From NCBI GenBank assembly GCA_027704905.1, contig CM051021.1, positions 1,485,490 to 1,549,489 on the forward strand: a stretch of 64,000 bases of DNA, in the 5' to 3' direction. Each line of letters starts with the position of its first letter. The first letter of the stretch is position 1. Below are positions 20,166 through 31,600 of the stretch, one piece after another. Made by a program: the position numbers and the translations under genes. This DNA is from Muraenolepis orangiensis. Lineage: Eukaryota; Chordata; Actinopteri; Gadiformes; Muraenolepididae. Below the pieces are notes generated by a model. It worked only from the letters and a program-made list of their open reading frames with translations, searched no databases and was not told the DNA's origin.

Positions 20166-21368
20166 GGGTGCGTTTCCCGAAGCCTTCTTAACGCTACGTC
20201 GTTCGTAAATTCTACCTTAAGCTGTACCTTAACGTTTCGCCGTGTTTCCCCGAAACGTTCTTAGCTAAGTATACCTTCCGTAAGTGACACTTTCGTAAGG
20301 TAGGTCTGGACCTCTCTTAACTCTACCTTAGCGATGTTGTCAGCTCTCTCCGCTAGTGGCCACCACTGTTCCGACCCGCAAGCCTCTGAAATCAGCTGAA
20401 ATCTGACCTAGTTTAATTTCAATCTGTGAATCAATATGTACACTTATAATTCTACAGTTGTAGTTCATAACGGTAATAATATACAACAAAAATACCACAT
20501 TAATGGGAATGTTTTCATGCAGAAATTGTACATTACGGTGGATACATTTTGCACTTTATTGAACATGAAATCGCCTCTTAAACTCCTAAAACTCGAAAAC
20601 AGTGCTTCACGATTCAGCGCCACCTCATCCAGCATGACCTCCATCTCCACATTGGTGAAGCTGGCGGACCGCTTTTTGCGATGTTTTTGCCCTGACATAT
20701 CTAATGTTAATTTCTTGTTGGTGCGCTTTTATTGAAATTGTCAGCCAATCAGAGAGAATTGTGAACTACACCAGTTATGTGATGGGGCTGCTGGTTAATC
20801 AACCCTAATTGCAAAGTTATTTAAGGCACCATGACAATGATCTAAAAATGATTTAAATCAACCTTTTCTTGCCAAATATGGTGTAGGTGTAAGGTGTGGT
20901 AGGTGGCGTAATTTGCTGAGTGTGTGCGGAAGGCTTGATTCACTCTGAGGTGGTGTAGCGGGAAGAGGCTTGATATCACAATCTGAGGCGGCGGGCTCGT
21001 GCCACCTTTAGGCAATCATTATATTTACGGTTTGATAATTGAGTTTGTAAGTTTTAAATTCTATGAATATGTTCTCAGTCATGATAAATGCAATATTTTT
21101 TAGTATTCCTGCAGTTTTTTATTGATAAAGAACACCACATCCTCTCATAACGCGGTGAAGCAGTCGCTACATGGAGTGAATAGTCGATTCTCGAGCCATC
21201 GATTTCAGCACATTCATCTACTAACGTCGGACGTAAGAAGGTATACCTTAAGCAACCTCCTAAGGGATAGTTCGGGGAACACACGTAGAACAGTAAACAA
21301 CTTTAGTAAGGTATACCTTTCAAGTCTTCGTAACACGCTAAGAGACAACGTTATCGGGAAACGCACCC
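20166..21368. mobile_element. PIF/Harbinger-type DNA transposon, non-autonomous
   Basis: Terminal inverted repeats GGGTGCGTTTCCCGA (20166-20180) and TCGGGAAACGCACCC (21354-21368) are flanked by a CTG duplication (20163-20165 and 21369-21371). The 3-bp duplication and TIR sequence fit PIF/Harbinger. Subterminal motifs recur on both sides (TATACCTT, ACCTTAAG). It holds a Myb/SANT-like fragment but no DDE transposase. Confidence 0.85.
20465..20698 (-). pseudogene. Harbinger Myb/SANT-like accessory protein, N-terminal fragment
   Basis: The frame begins MSGQKHRKKRSASFTNVEME and continues VMLDEVALNREALFSSF. That basic start plus the first helix matches the Myb/SANT-like DNA-binding protein that autonomous Harbinger elements encode next to their transposase (NAIF1-like family). 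After about 50 codons the homology stops and the remainder is probably not coding. In active elements this protein guides the transposase to DNA and into the nucleus; here only the start is left. Confidence 0.6.
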
Positions 21369-21471
21369 CTGGTCTCTTGCTCTGGTCTTCAATTCAATGT
21401 CACTTTGAATTGCAATTATCTCCATGTCAACACCCGTAGGTAATGTAAACACCTCCTGCATTTTAACTGAC

Positions 21472-21485
21472 AGCTGTTCAATGTC
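21472..21485. repeat. Target-site duplication of short Rex3, copy 1
   Basis: AGCTGTTCAATGTC, identical to 21772-21785. Confidence 0.9.
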
Positions 21486-21771
21486 CATCCATCCATCTTC
21501 TCCCGCTTATCCGAAATCGGGTCGCGGAGGTAGCAGCTCCAGCAGGGGACTCCAAACTTCCCTCTCCCTGGCAACATCGACAAGCTCTGACTGGGGGATC
21601 CCGAGGCGTTCCCAGGCCAGTGTGGAGATGTAATCACCCCACCTGTACCTCGGTCTGCCCCGTGGTCTCCTCCCAGTTGGATGTGCCTGGAAAACCTCCC
21701 TCGGGAGGCGACCAGGAAGCATCCTTACTAGATGCCCGAACCACCTCAACTGGCTCCTTTCTACGCGAAGG
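21486..21771 (-). mobile_element. Rex3, 5'-truncated copy (286 bp)
   Basis: A minus-strand copy holding the last 80 codons of the Rex3 reverse-transcriptase ORF (21507-21749: RWFGHLVRMLPGRLPREVF to LLPPRPDFG) and a short GATG tail (21486-21495). A 14-bp duplication flanks it. It lies inside the hAT transposase. Confidence 0.92.
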
Positions 21772-21785
21772 AGCTGTTCAATGTC
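21772..21785. repeat. Target-site duplication of short Rex3, copy 2
   Basis: Identical to 21472-21485. Confidence 0.9.
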
Positions 21786-22646
21786 AATGCTACCAAATCA
21801 ACTACTTGCCCCATATCTTGTACCTCCACAAATCGAGCGCCAAATTCTGATCTGTCAGTTTGTTCAAATGGGCGCAGAATTGTTCAGGATGAAAAGCAGT
21901 TTTGACTGTGAAGTTTTGTGACACATTTTCAAGATCAGGGAAGTGCATGGGAAGCCTTGCATGTCTTAACTGAGTGGTCCACAAACTGAGCTTCACTTTG
22001 AATGCCTCCACTGCGCTAATCATGTGACCAAGCCCTCGGTCTTTCTTTTGCAATTCTCGGTTAAGGTCATTGAGATTTGCGGTCAGATCGGTAAGGAACC
22101 CAAAGTCCAATAACATCGTCGGACAGCTGCTCAAACTCCTCGTTCCTCGACTTCCGAAAACTGACTCATCTGCGTGAAGGATCACATCTCCAGAGACTGG
22201 TTCGTCCAATAAAGATGGTGCTGGAGTGCTTTTGCGCAAATTGAATTGACTTTAATTCACAGTTTAAAGTTACTACTTTATCAAGATGACCGTTAAGATA
22301 TGATTTTTTTTTAACCCCACCCACAATTACATGCAGCCATTCATAGACCTCAGCATATCAAATAACCATTTGGAGTTTGTAAAATGACCTATGCGTGATT
22401 CAAATCAACAAGCCAGAGCTAGGTCTAAAAAGCTTGTTAAAACAACCAACCAAAACATGAACTTTTTTTTAAAATTTGAAAATGTGAAAATGCTAGGGGT
22501 CGACAGTGAAGGCTTTGAAGATCGATCGCGATCGACCGGTTGGTTACCCCTGACAAAGAAGAACCACTGGTCTAGTGATGGGGGGAGAAGTTGTTCTGTT
22601 TCTGATTAATATACCACTCCCATATACCCTGGAAGAGAAGTAGGCC

Positions 22647-22650
<4 letters not shown>

Positions 22651-22726
<76 letters not shown>
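22651..22726 (+). repeat. (GA)n microsatellite
   Basis: GA repeats with GGAGA interruptions. Confidence 0.95.
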
Positions 22727-23860
<1,134 letters not shown>

Positions 23861-23909
23861 TCTCTCTCCTCTCCATCTTCCCATTTTTTCACCAGCATAC
23901 CGCTGATGC

Positions 23910-23945
<36 letters not shown>

Positions 23946-24030
23946 ACACACACACACACACACAGGCGCACACACACACACAGACACACACACACACACA
24001 CAAATGCGCGTCACGTATGCACGCACATTC
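23861..24030 (+). repeat. Second copy of the CA-containing segment
   Basis: The same flanks as at 19466-19711, in the same orientation, with a shorter CA tract. The homology stops just after CACGCACAT. Confidence 0.85.
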
Positions 24031-24177
24031 ACAGCAATGCAGTGAATAACAATAGGATTCTGGAAGTAATAGTGATACTAGTAATATAATAGTGAGACTC
24101 ACTAAAATAACGAAAGAAACACAGTGGAAAAGTACAGTTCAGACCCAAATTACACTGCAGATGTTTTAACTTGACCC

Positions 24178-24230
24178 ACGCACACACACAAACAAACAAA
24201 CACACACACGCACACACACACACACACACA

Positions 24231-24303
<73 letters not shown>

Positions 24304-24325
24304 GCACACGCACACACACACACCT
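24178..24325 (+). repeat. (CA)n microsatellite
   Basis: CA repeats with AAACAAAC, CGCA and GACG interruptions. Confidence 0.95.
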
Positions 24326-24425
24326 GAGCTAAGCCTCTTCTTTATTTTCTTTGTGTCTGTCCATGTCTCTAAAGGCCCCCCAGGTCAATCTGTCTACAAT
24401 GTGACCTTCTAAACGCGGACCCCTC

Positions 24426-24544
<119 letters not shown>

Positions 24545-24643
24545 GGACCAACACCAGCTCCAGGGTTGGTCCAGTGCTGACCGCTTAACAGTTTGGTGGC
24601 AAGCTGTGAACACGTGTTTGTTCAACCCCGTTTTGACAAACAC

Positions 24644-24649
<6 letters not shown>

Positions 24650-24712
<63 letters not shown>

Positions 24713-24735
24713 ACAGATACACACGCACACTCACA
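24650..24735 (+). repeat. (CA)n microsatellite
   Basis: CA repeats, partner of the upstream (GT)n. Confidence 0.95.
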
Positions 24736-25054
24736 GGCAGGCGTTGTGTTTGCTGTGGCGTTGTTCTCTGCTGTGTTCTGAAACAGGAATGTTTGTCCTT
24801 CACCTTGTCTGGTCTGCGGTCGTGTAGTTTCTGTTGGATGTGATGTAGACATCTCTAGACTCTCTCTCCTCTCTGTCTACTCATAGTACTAACTGCACAT
24901 AATCACCGCCAATCAAACTGGTACAACCATTCATCAGCCAAGGATATTATCAGCATATATATGGGTCATACTTGTGGTTGTGTTATTTTATCTGTGTCAA
25001 TTTTATAAGTTGTGTACCTATGGATTTATGTACGTATGTAATTATACTACTTTA

Positions 25055-25290
25055 ATATACATGTTTAGCTACTATACAGATTATAATACTGTAATATACA
25101 TGTTTAGCTACTATACTGATTATAATACTGTAATATACATGTGTAGATACTATACAGATTATAACAAACATGTATATATAATATACTGTGCATATGATAC
25201 TAATATATACATGTATAGATACCAAACATGGTGTAGATCTCTGACCATGTGTTGTGCATATATAATACTATAATATTCATGTATAGATAC
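25055..25290 (+). repeat. AT-rich tandem repeat, about 48-bp unit
   Basis: AATATACATGTTTAGCTACT recurs three times (25056, 25094, 25132 with small changes), followed by more diverged units to about 25290. Confidence 0.75.
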
Positions 25291-25292
25291 TA

Positions 25293-25323
<31 letters not shown>

Positions 25324-25374
25324 GCTCTCGCTCTGTCTCTCTCTCTCTGTTTGTGTCAGTGATGCAACGAGTAG

Positions 25375-25418
<44 letters not shown>
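25291..25418 (+). repeat. (CT)n and (GT)n microsatellites
   Basis: CT run 25291-25348 and GT run 25377-25416. Confidence 0.95.
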
Positions 25419-25536
25419 GAAGGTCGGGTTGGCTGTTAAAAAGTCTGATTTTCGTCGGTCTGAAAGAGTTGAGCTGAATGACCACAGATGGTCACATATA
25501 AACTGGCAAACGGCATGAGAAAACTGAAGAAAGAGC

Positions 25537-25582
25537 GTGTGTGTGTGTGTGGGTGGGTGTGTATGTGTGTGTGTGTGTGTGT
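25537..25582 (+). repeat. (GT)n microsatellite
   Basis: GT repeats with GGGTGGGTGT and ATGT interruptions. Confidence 0.9.
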
Positions 25583-25640
25583 AGAGGCTGGTGTGTCTTC
25601 TTCAGCATGACCTCCGTGTTGCAGGTCCATGCCAGGTCAT
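25583..25640 (-). mobile_element. LINE fragment (57 bp)
   Basis: Matches the LINE at 3976-5275 around 4676-4732 (TTCTTCAGCATGACCTCCGT, CCAGGT). Confidence 0.7.
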
Positions 25641-26177
25641 CATGAGGTGGTACATGCCGAACACAACTTAGGGCGTTCCTTACTGCTAATTCAGGGACAA
25701 CCAGACTTTTTTGTGGAACGGTCTAACGGTCTGTGCCTATTACAATCTTAAAAGACCAATCATGGTCGGGAAATGATATTATGTGACAAGAGCCACTTGA
25801 AATGCTTATTTTTGATACCAAAATGTTATTTCAAATGAAGCTAAAAAGCAGTTTGCCATCATTGCCGTCTGCTCTCCAGCAGCGAATGTTTTTCCCGCCT
25901 TGCAGCAGTTATCTTGCTGCTGGGGGGAAACTAAATAGTTAGGCCTGTGGGTTGTCAACGTTTCAGAAGTTGAAATCGAAATAACCATCGTAAATAGATC
26001 ATCATCGCCGTGGTGACGAAGAATGCGGTTTCTTTAGATGCATTCAAATCGATCCGCTTACTGATTGCTGTGGTGCAAGAGACTCAAACAAAGTTAAGGG
26101 ATTACTCTATATTATCATCATGGTCGCTGCTAAAGACCGCAAAATCTAGACGTACGTTACGAGTTTCAGATATTTTT
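25641..26177. other. Unassigned
   Basis: No gene or repeat family recognised. Confidence 0.4.
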
Positions 26178-26590
26178 GTCAAGACACAAGATACAAGATA
26201 TTTTTATTGGCCAACTGCAACAGGTACATAGGAATGCTTTGTCCCCATTCCCTCCCACAGTATACATCTCAAAACAATACCATAACAATATAAATAATAT
26301 ATATGAAGTACAATAAAAATGTACAAAAAAAGAGTTGTGTTGAATGTACAAAAATCTTTAAAAGAATTTTAAAGTGCCAGTAGTGCAGCAGCATCATGAA
26401 TACAGTGCAGTAACTGTGATGAGTCCAGAAAGTATGATAGTGTAATGTTATGAAAGTGGCATCACTCTAAGCAGTTCAGTAGTTGAAAAACTATCCTTAA
26501 ACCTGGTAGTCCTTGTTGTACGGATGCTGTGCATCCGTACAACTCTCTACGGTGCTATGGTAGAATTAGTCAGTGAGACTGCACTAAACC
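26178..26590 (-). mobile_element. LINE 3' end, ATCTTGT-tailed family
   Basis: The reversed tail (ACACAAGATACAAGATATTT), the 3' UTR, and near the 5' side the last coding bases (ACCTGGTAGTCCTTGTTGTA) are recognisable. A small local inversion or foldback occurs at 26520-26545 (GTACGGATGC...GCATCCGTAC). Confidence 0.75.
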
Positions 26591-26779
26591 ATCGCGATCA
26601 AAAATCTGATTACTCGTATTCATGCTTTTGTTCACAATTCACGACATTTCACAAATCAAATGAAAGAAAACGGTTTCACTGAAAGATGCCACATCGACCT
26701 TGATGACTTCAAAACACTCCCACCTGATGCTTCATTACAATGAAATAAATCACTACTATACACACATACAAACACCACA

Positions 26780-27018
26780 CAGACGACTTGTGAAATTCAC
26801 TTGTGGCATAAACTTGACGTAAATGTGTGACGTACACTTGTGACTCACACTTGTGAAGTAAACTTGTGATGTAAACTTGTGACTCAAACTTGTGACGTAC
26901 ACTTGACAAACTCGTGATGTGAACTTGTGAAATACACTTGTGATGTACAATTGTGACAAACTCGTGATGTGAACATAAACTTGTGATGTACAATTGTGAC
27001 ATAAACTTGACGTAAACC
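26780..27018 (+). repeat. Degenerate ACTTGTGA minisatellite
   Basis: Repeats of about 13-19 bp built on AACTTGTGACGTACACTTG variants. The Ser/Thr/Gln frames on the minus strand are artefacts. Confidence 0.85.
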
Positions 27019-27109
27019 TGTGCCGTATGAGTTTGGAAGACATTTTGTGTGGAACGCGGCGTGTTCATCTCCGCGTGACATCACCATGATTATAGCCGTG
27101 ATACACGGA

Positions 27110-27114
27110 GTGTC
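27110..27114. repeat. Target-site duplication (left) of LTR element
   Basis: GTGTC, matching GTGAC at 28671-28675 in four of five bases. Surrounding satellite units read GAGTGACATCAC, so GTGAC is the ancestral form. Confidence 0.65.
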
Positions 27115-27468
27115 TGTTAAGACCCAACGAGACCGGCGAGCCAAATGTGCCAGAGAACCCAGAAGAAGAGACACAGGACAACCAAAACAACGGAAAATGT
27201 GTTTACTGACAAATCAAAAACACAACAAGGCAGGGTAGGATAGGTTACGTGGTGTGGTCGACACGGGGAGATGGTCCAGAGGCTGGAACGCGGAGAGGGT
27301 CATTGGAGTGGGGGGGGGGGGGGTAAAGTGAGTAAGGTGCGCAATGGTTTGCACCGACGTCGGTCTTCAACAGCCTTAAGTAGGGAAGATCCCAGGTGTT
27401 CATTGGCCTCAGCCGGCCTGATTATGATGGGAAACACCTGGGATCAATTAGAGTGCGGGGGCACAATA
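27115..27468 (-). repeat. 3' LTR of non-autonomous element
   Basis: 354 bp; the last A-C-A of the partner is ATA here. Confidence 0.82.
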
Positions 27469-27744
27469 GTATCCCCCCCCCTGAGGGGAGGCACCGGACG
27501 ACCGCCCGATAGCCCCGGGTTCTCCGGATATCGCCTCCGACATCGGTCTTCGGCAGAGAGGGGTCCGCGAGACAGGAAGGGGTCCTCGGGAGACGGTGGG
27601 GTCCTCCTTGGGGTGCAGGTGGGGGGGGGATCCTCATCGGGAGCGGGTGGGGGTCCTCCTCGGGAGCAGGTGTAGCCACGGAGCAGATGTGGAACCAGCC
27701 CGGGAAAACAATGGGCTCGGAAACCACGAGGTGCTGCCGTAGCC

Positions 27745-28245
27745 ACGGAGCTAGACTGGGAGCTAGCGACACAAGGAGTTTTCCTGGAAGCGGGGAGCTA
27801 GAGACATGAGGAGCTAGCCTGGAAGCTAGGAGCTGGGGACACACAGAGCTAGCCTGGAAGCTAGGAGCTGGGGACACGCAGAGCTAGCCTGGAAGCTAGG
27901 AGCTGGGGACACACAGAGCTAGCTTGGGAGCTAGGAAATGGAGACACGGGGAGCTAGCCTGGAAGCTAGGAGCTGGGGACACACGGAGCTAGCCTGGAAG
28001 CTAGGAGCTGGGGACACACGGAGCTAGCCTGGGAGCTAGGAGCTGGGGACACACGGAGCTAGCCTGGGAGCTAGGAACTGGAGACACGGAGCTAGCTTGG
28101 GAGCTAGGAACTGGAGACACAGGGAGCTAGCCTGGGAGCTAGGAACAGGAGACACAGGGATAGCCTGGGAGCTAGGAACAGGAGACACGAGGAGCTAGCC
28201 TGGAAGCTAGGGACTGGAGACACAGAGAGCTAGCCTGGAAGCTCC
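27745..28245 (+). repeat. Internal minisatellite, about 34-bp unit
   Basis: About 14 units of GAGCTAGCCTGGAAGCTAGG plus AGCTGGGGACACAC. Confidence 0.92.
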
Positions 28246-28290
28246 CTGCTTCTGGGTTCCCGGCTTGGCTCAATTTAGGCTAGACCATTC

Positions 28291-28670
28291 TGTTAAGACC
28301 CAACGAGACCGGTGAGCCAAATGTGCCAGAGAACCCAGAAGAAGAGACATAGGACAACCAAAACAACGGAAAATGTCTGTAATGAAAAATCTCCACAATC
28401 AAAAACACAGCAAAGGTAGGGTAGCATAGGTTACGAGGTGTGGTCGACGCAGGGAGATGGTCCAGAGGCTGGAACGCGGAGAGGGTCCTTGGAGCGGGGG
28501 GGGGGGGGAGGGTTGGAGCCATAATGTTCTCAGTAAGGTGCGCAATGGTCTAGCACTGACGTCGGTCTTCGACAGCCTTAAGTAGGGAAGATCCCAGGTG
28601 TTCATTGGCCTCAGCCGGCCTGATTATGATGGGAAACACCTGGGATCAATTAGAGCGCGGGGGCACAACA
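28291..28670 (-). repeat. 5' LTR of non-autonomous element
   Basis: 380 bp with intact terminal TGTT and AACA. Confidence 0.82.
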
Positions 28671-28675
28671 GTGAC

Positions 28676-28860
28676 AGCACTATGATTATAGCCGTGATAC
28701 ACAGGGAGTGACATCACTATGATTGCAGCCATGATACACAGAGAGTGACATCACTATGATTACAGCCATGATACACAGGGAGTGACATCACTATGATTTC
28801 AGCCATGATACACAGGGAGTGACATCACTATGACTAAGGCCATTAGACACAGTATTTTGA
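28676..28860 (+). repeat. 37-bp tandem repeat
   Basis: Five units of CATCACTATGATTACAGCCA plus TGATACACAGGGAGTGA. One further unit lies on the other side of the LTR insertion (27075-27110). Confidence 0.9.
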
Positions 28861-28975
28861 GAGACCCTGGTAAGCTGTATATAAGGAACCAGTGGAGTGG
28901 GGTTGGTCAGAGTTGCTGGTGGATATTAATTTGGTGCATGCACTGATAAGGCGCTAATGATCCGTAACAGAGCTG

Positions 28976-30265
28976 TCAGGAGGTCACGGCATCATAGCTT
29001 TGAGACTTGAGAGTCCAGTTGATAGACAGGTGAGCTGGTTTGGGTTGTTTGACAGGTGAACTGATTTGTGACATTCCAACTTTTGAAGGATATTTCCGCT
29101 CACCAGACCCCTGTTGAAGAACACCACGGTCACATCCACAAAACTTTTTATTTCGGAGCTCTGATGTGTCTTTCCCTTTGCTTTCCATGAACTCACAGAT
29201 CTCCTCACGCAACTCGAAAAATCTTTCCAGCACCTTTCCCTGGCTTAGCCATCGCACCTCTGTGTGATAGGGCAAGTCACCATAATCCCAATTTAACTCC
29301 GCCAGAAAAGACTTGAACTGGCGGTGATTTAAACCTCTGGCTCTGATAAAGTTAACCGCTCGTGTTATGATGCTCATTACATGTTCCATTTTCAAGGCTT
29401 TGCCACACAACGATTCCTGGTGTATGATGCAGTGATAAGCTGTCAGCTCACTTGTGACGTTTTCATCCTGCATCTTTTCTCGGATCGTCCCCACCAATCC
29501 ACTCTTTTGACCGCACATCGCAGGCGCTCCATCTGTTGTCAGTCCAACAAGTTTATCCCACGGCAGCCCCATTTTATCTACACATCTGGACACCTCTTCA
29601 AAGAGATCTTTCCCCGTAGTTGTGCCATGCATTGAGCGTAATCAAAAAAACTCTTCTGTTACGCACAGGCTTGAGTCCACTCCACGGATGAAAATTGACA
29701 GCTGGGCAGTATCAGAAGTGTCGGTGCTCTCATCCACAGCAAGGGAGTACGCGATGAAAGCTTTTCCCTTTCCCACAAGCTGTTGTTGGAGATTGGCAGC
29801 AAGGTGGCGAACACGGTCACACAACGGTGTTTCGGCTCAGGCTCACATTTAAAAATGCTTGCCTTTTTTCTGGGCACACGGTGTCGCAAACTTTAATCAT
29901 GTAGTTATTGACAAATTCCCCCTCGTGAAGGGCCGGGATGATTTTGCAATCTCTGCTGCCACAATAAAACTGGCCTTAACAGCAGCCTCGCTTTGTGATT
30001 TGGCTTTAGTGAACATAGCCTTCTGTGACACCAGACTTATTTTTAATTCTTCTACCTTCTGTAGCCTTTGTGTCGTGCCAAGATGCTTGTATTTGTCGTG
30101 GTGCTTCGTTTCATAGTGTCTTTTTATGTTGTATTCTTTCATTACAGCCACACTGTCTCCGCACAGAAGACACACAGCTTTGCCCTTTACATCAGCGAAC
30201 ATGTACTGTGCCTCCCACCTGTCTTGAAAACCCCTGTTTTCAAAGTCCACCTTTCGTTTAGCCAT
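28976..30265 (-). pseudogene. hAT transposase relic (GTF2IRD2/ZBED-like), N-terminal two thirds
   Basis: The minus strand reads in three pieces. 30265-29897 starts MAKRKVDFENRGFQ and carries a BED-like finger with C32, C35, H50 and H55. 29824-29642 holds the first catalytic region, SLAVDESTDTSDTAQLSIF. 29632-28976 holds the second, VGLTTDGAPAMCGQKSGL, then the conserved CIIHQESLCGK and EVRWLSQGKVLERF. Frame changes near 29890 and 29635 separate them, and homology stops near 29100, so the C-terminal dimerisation region is missing. The presumed 5' terminus is near 30510 (see next entry). Confidence 0.82.
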
Positions 30266-30349
30266 TTTGTGGGGAGAGGGATGAAAGTTGACAGAAGTGC
30301 TGATGAACGAGTGGGGGCGCTTGTGATTGACGCGGGCCTGTGATTGACG

Positions 30350-30512
30350 TGCCGACGCACGGGCAGTGCATTATGGGATTTGTAGTATTATGGTGGCGCG
30401 TATGATATACCAGCGGGCCAGCTCTAATAGTAAATAGATTTTGTCATGCGGGCCAAAGATAATTCATTCACGGGCCGGATGTGGCCCGCGGGCCTTGAGT
30501 TTGACACATGTG
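30350..30512 (-). mobile_element. 5' terminal region of the hAT relic
   Basis: On the minus strand it reads CATGTGTCAAACTCAAGGCC, CGCGGGCC and GGCCCGTGAATGAATT, the palindromic GGCCCGCGGGCC terminus common in hAT/Charlie-type elements. It runs straight into the leader and ATG of the transposase at 30265. Confidence 0.7.
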
Positions 30513-30629
30513 CACTAAGGGATCATCTGTCAATGTATTGTCATCATGTGCATCTCTGCCATGATCCATTGGATTTTGACCCATAGTTACAGGCTGTGTT
30601 ATATAAACACAAACACACACACCCTACTT

Positions 30630-30910
30630 CCTCTTTAGTAGTTCAGTGTAGAGGACTATATAGTGAAATCATTCCCTCATTCCCTACTCCCTCTCTAGTA
30701 GTTCAATGTAGAGGACTATATAGTGAAATCCTTCCCTCATTCCCTACTCCCTCTCTAGTAGTTCATTGTAGAGGACTATATAGTGAAATCCTTCCCTCAT
30801 TCCCTACTACCTACTCCCTCTCTAGTAGTTCAATGTAGAGGACTATACAGTGAAATCCTTCCCTCATTCCCTACTCCCTCTATAGTAGTTCAATGTAGAG
30901 GATACATATA
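30630..30910 (+). repeat. 60-bp minisatellite, five units
   Basis: Unit contains CCCTCTCTAGTAGTTCAATG and GAGGACTATATAGTGAAATC. The unit length is a multiple of three, hence the repetitive open frame (SLVVQCRGLYSEI...). Confidence 0.93.
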
Positions 30911-30967
30911 TAGTGAGCTCATCGGCAAAATGAAAAAACACTTTGGGACACTACTGGAGTCTCCTGA

Positions 30968-31600
30968 TTAGAGTCTGGTTGAAGCAGCCTCATCTGGCCC
31001 CAGTCAGACTGATTAGAGTTTGATTGAAGCAGCCTCACCTGGCCCCAGTCAGACTGATTAGAGTCTGATTGAAGCAGCCTCACCTGGCCCCAGTCAGACT
31101 GATTAGAGTCTGGTTGAAGCAGCCTCACCTGGCCCCAGTCAGACTGATTAGAGTCTGGTTGAAGCAGCCTCACCTGGCCCCAGTCAGACTGATTAGAGTC
31201 TGGTTGAAGCAGCCTCACCTGGCCCCAGTCAGACTGATTAGAATCTGGTTGAAGCAGCCTCATCTGGCCCCAGTCAGACTGATTAGAGTCTGGTTGAAGC
31301 AGCCTCACCTGGCCCCAGTCAGACTGATTAGAGTCTGGTTGAAGCAGCCTCACCTGGCCCCAGTCAGACTGATTAGAGTCTGGTTGAAGCAGCCTCACCT
31401 GGCCCCAGTCAGACTGATTAGAATCTGGTTGAAGCAGCCTCATCTGGCCCCAGTCAGACTGATTAGAGTCTGGTTGAAGCAGCCTCACCTGGCCCCAGTC
31501 AGATTGATTAGAGTCTGGTTGAAACAGCCTCACCTGGCCCTAGTCAGACTGATTTCCGTCTGGTTTGAAGCAGCCTCACCTGGCCCCAGTCAGACTGATT
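30968..31600 (+). repeat. 45-bp minisatellite, about 14 units
   Basis: Unit GATTAGAGTCTGGTTGAAGC plus AGCCTCACCTGGCCCCAGTCAGACT-like remainder. Because 45 is divisible by three and the unit lacks stops in some frames, open frames of about 200 codons arise on both strands (KQPHLAPVRLIRVWL and RLLQPDSNQSDWGQV repeats). There is no sign of a real protein. Confidence 0.95.

Larger units (their letters stand above)
19990..22239 (-). pseudogene. hAT transposase C-terminal half (GTF2IRD2/ZBED-like), disrupted
   Basis: Readable pieces on the minus strand, in order, are 22239-21802 (LDFGFLTDLTANLNDLNREL, then VEAFKVKLSLW), about 21810-21786 plus 21471-21372 (IDIEQLSVKMQEV, DIELKTRARDQ), and after the Harbinger element about 20165-20060 (DFWSLVSRERYPL, then LKAYFGSTY). 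The last is the start of the conserved hAT dimerisation region. A TAA directly after FGSTY and later frame changes kill it. Removing each insertion with one duplication copy leaves the frame uninterrupted across both junctions, so the transposase was continuous before they landed. Confidence 0.75.
19712..22552 (-). mobile_element. hAT transposon (right arm), carrying two nested insertions
   Basis: The 5' terminus is at 22552 (minus strand CAGGGGTAACCAACC, followed by a palindromic CGATCGCGATCG near 22520-22535). About 300 bp of leader follow, then the transposase C-terminal half (22239 down to about 19990) and the 3' UTR shared with the left arm. The N-terminal half, with BED finger and first catalytic residues, is deleted. 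Harbinger-type (20166-21368) and Rex3 (21486-21771) insertions lie inside the coding region. The distal 3' terminus is replaced by the CA-containing segment. Confidence 0.75.
27115..28670 (-). mobile_element. Non-autonomous LTR retrotransposon with minisatellite interior
   Basis: Direct repeats at 27115-27468 and 28291-28670, each starting TGTTAAGACCC and ending GGGGCACAATA or GGGGCACAACA, bracket a 0.8-kb interior. On the minus strand the interior runs from the 5' LTR through GAATGGTCTAGCC and a minisatellite to a polypurine G-run next to the 3' LTR. It carries no gag or pol frame. The element is inserted in a 37-bp satellite (28676-28860) with a 5-bp duplication. It must depend on another element for mobilisation. 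Confidence 0.82.

Noticed and set aside
28676..28860. Regular direct repeats resembling a CRISPR array
   Set aside because: Head-to-tail 37-bp minisatellite without spacers, in eukaryotic DNA with no cas genes. The same applies to 32840-34715 and 30630-31600.
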